From: Stenotrophomonas daejeonensis
GTDB taxonomy: Bacteria; Pseudomonadota; Gammaproteobacteria; Xanthomonadales; Xanthomonadaceae
NCBI RefSeq assembly: GCF_001431505.1
Contig: NZ_LDJP01000022.1
Location: 25,297 to 89,296 of the forward strand
DNA length: 64,000 bases
Reading direction: 5' to 3'
Shown: one piece after another, positions 63,947 through 64,000 of the stretch
Numbering within the stretch: the first letter of the stretch is position 1
How the letters are laid out: each line of letters opens with the position of its first letter
Notes under the pieces: generated by a model
What the model was told of the DNA's origin: nothing
Database searches by the model: none
Seen by the model: only the letters and a program-made list of their open reading frames with translations
Translations under genes and position numbers: made by a program

Positions 63947-64000
63947 GACAGGCGCATAGGATGCCATGCGCGCGCTGCCCATGTAGGAGTCAACTGTCAT

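Overview
The window is about 64 kb of very GC-rich DNA (roughly 70%) from a gammaproteobacterium of the Xanthomonadaceae/Lysobacteraceae group, such as Lysobacter, Pseudoxanthomonas, Luteimonas or Stenotrophomonas-like taxa. The family call rests on a xanthomonadin / aryl-polyene pigment locus with an XanB2-type chorismatase, an sX13-like small RNA downstream of polA, and many short palindromic (REP-like) repeats of the GTAGGAGCG and GCGGGGCTTGCCCCGC types between genes. The genus cannot be fixed from the sequence alone. Almost all of the window is ordinary chromosome; no tRNA, rRNA, CRISPR array, prophage or intact insertion sequence was seen.

Layout. 1-10.2 kb: housekeeping genes: a DUF2785 protein (cut by the window edge), a universal stress protein behind a perfect FNR-type box, a DUF2782 lipoprotein, polA, the sX13-like RNA, hemF, a membrane protein, a Nudix hydrolase and a secreted S9 peptidase. 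10.4-22.9 kb: the pigment cluster. It has an aryl-acid:ACP ligase, the chorismatase XanB2 (opposite strand), then an eight-gene plus-strand operon (ACP, membrane protein, dehydratase-like hotdog protein, acyltransferase, LolA-like carrier, MMPL exporter, second dehydratase, ketoreductase). This converges on a minus-strand operon with ketosynthase, chain-length factor and glycosyltransferase. Together these would make 3-hydroxybenzoate from chorismate, load it on the ACP, extend it to a polyene, attach it to a lipid and move it to the outer membrane. A repeat-bounded unit of about 650 bp sits between the ligase and xanB2.

22.9-34.4 kb: YcgL, a 1106-aa membrane-anchored ankyrin protein, a Kef-type K+/H+ antiporter, MgtE with a leader region, a Pat-like protein acetyltransferase, and small proteins. 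34.4-40.7 kb: a LysR regulator divergent from an MFS-dkgB pair, a second aldo/keto reductase, an exported methyltransferase-like protein and rluE. 41-50.3 kb: hrpB helicase, a TatD-type nuclease, a lipoprotein, panE, a YadGH-type ABC transporter coupled to a DUF3800 gene, and ferredoxin-NADP reductase. 50.6-58.7 kb: a membrane GGDEF protein, a three-gene membrane/Xre unit with twin operators, a hydrolase with a NatAB-type ABC transporter, a REP array, a TonB-domain lipoprotein and a YqhA homologue. 58.8-64 kb: a glutathione transferase, an isochorismatase-like hydrolase with a divergent Lrp/AsnC regulator, an SBF-type transporter, a DUF442 phosphatase-like protein and dnaG.

The items most worth a second look are an unannotated short RNA with its own promoter and terminator at about 46.3 kb, duplicated 3' gene tails next to polA and hrpB, the repeat-bounded unit in the pigment cluster, the twin operators of the Xre unit, the mgtE leader, and the DUF3800 gene fused translationally to an ABC transporter.
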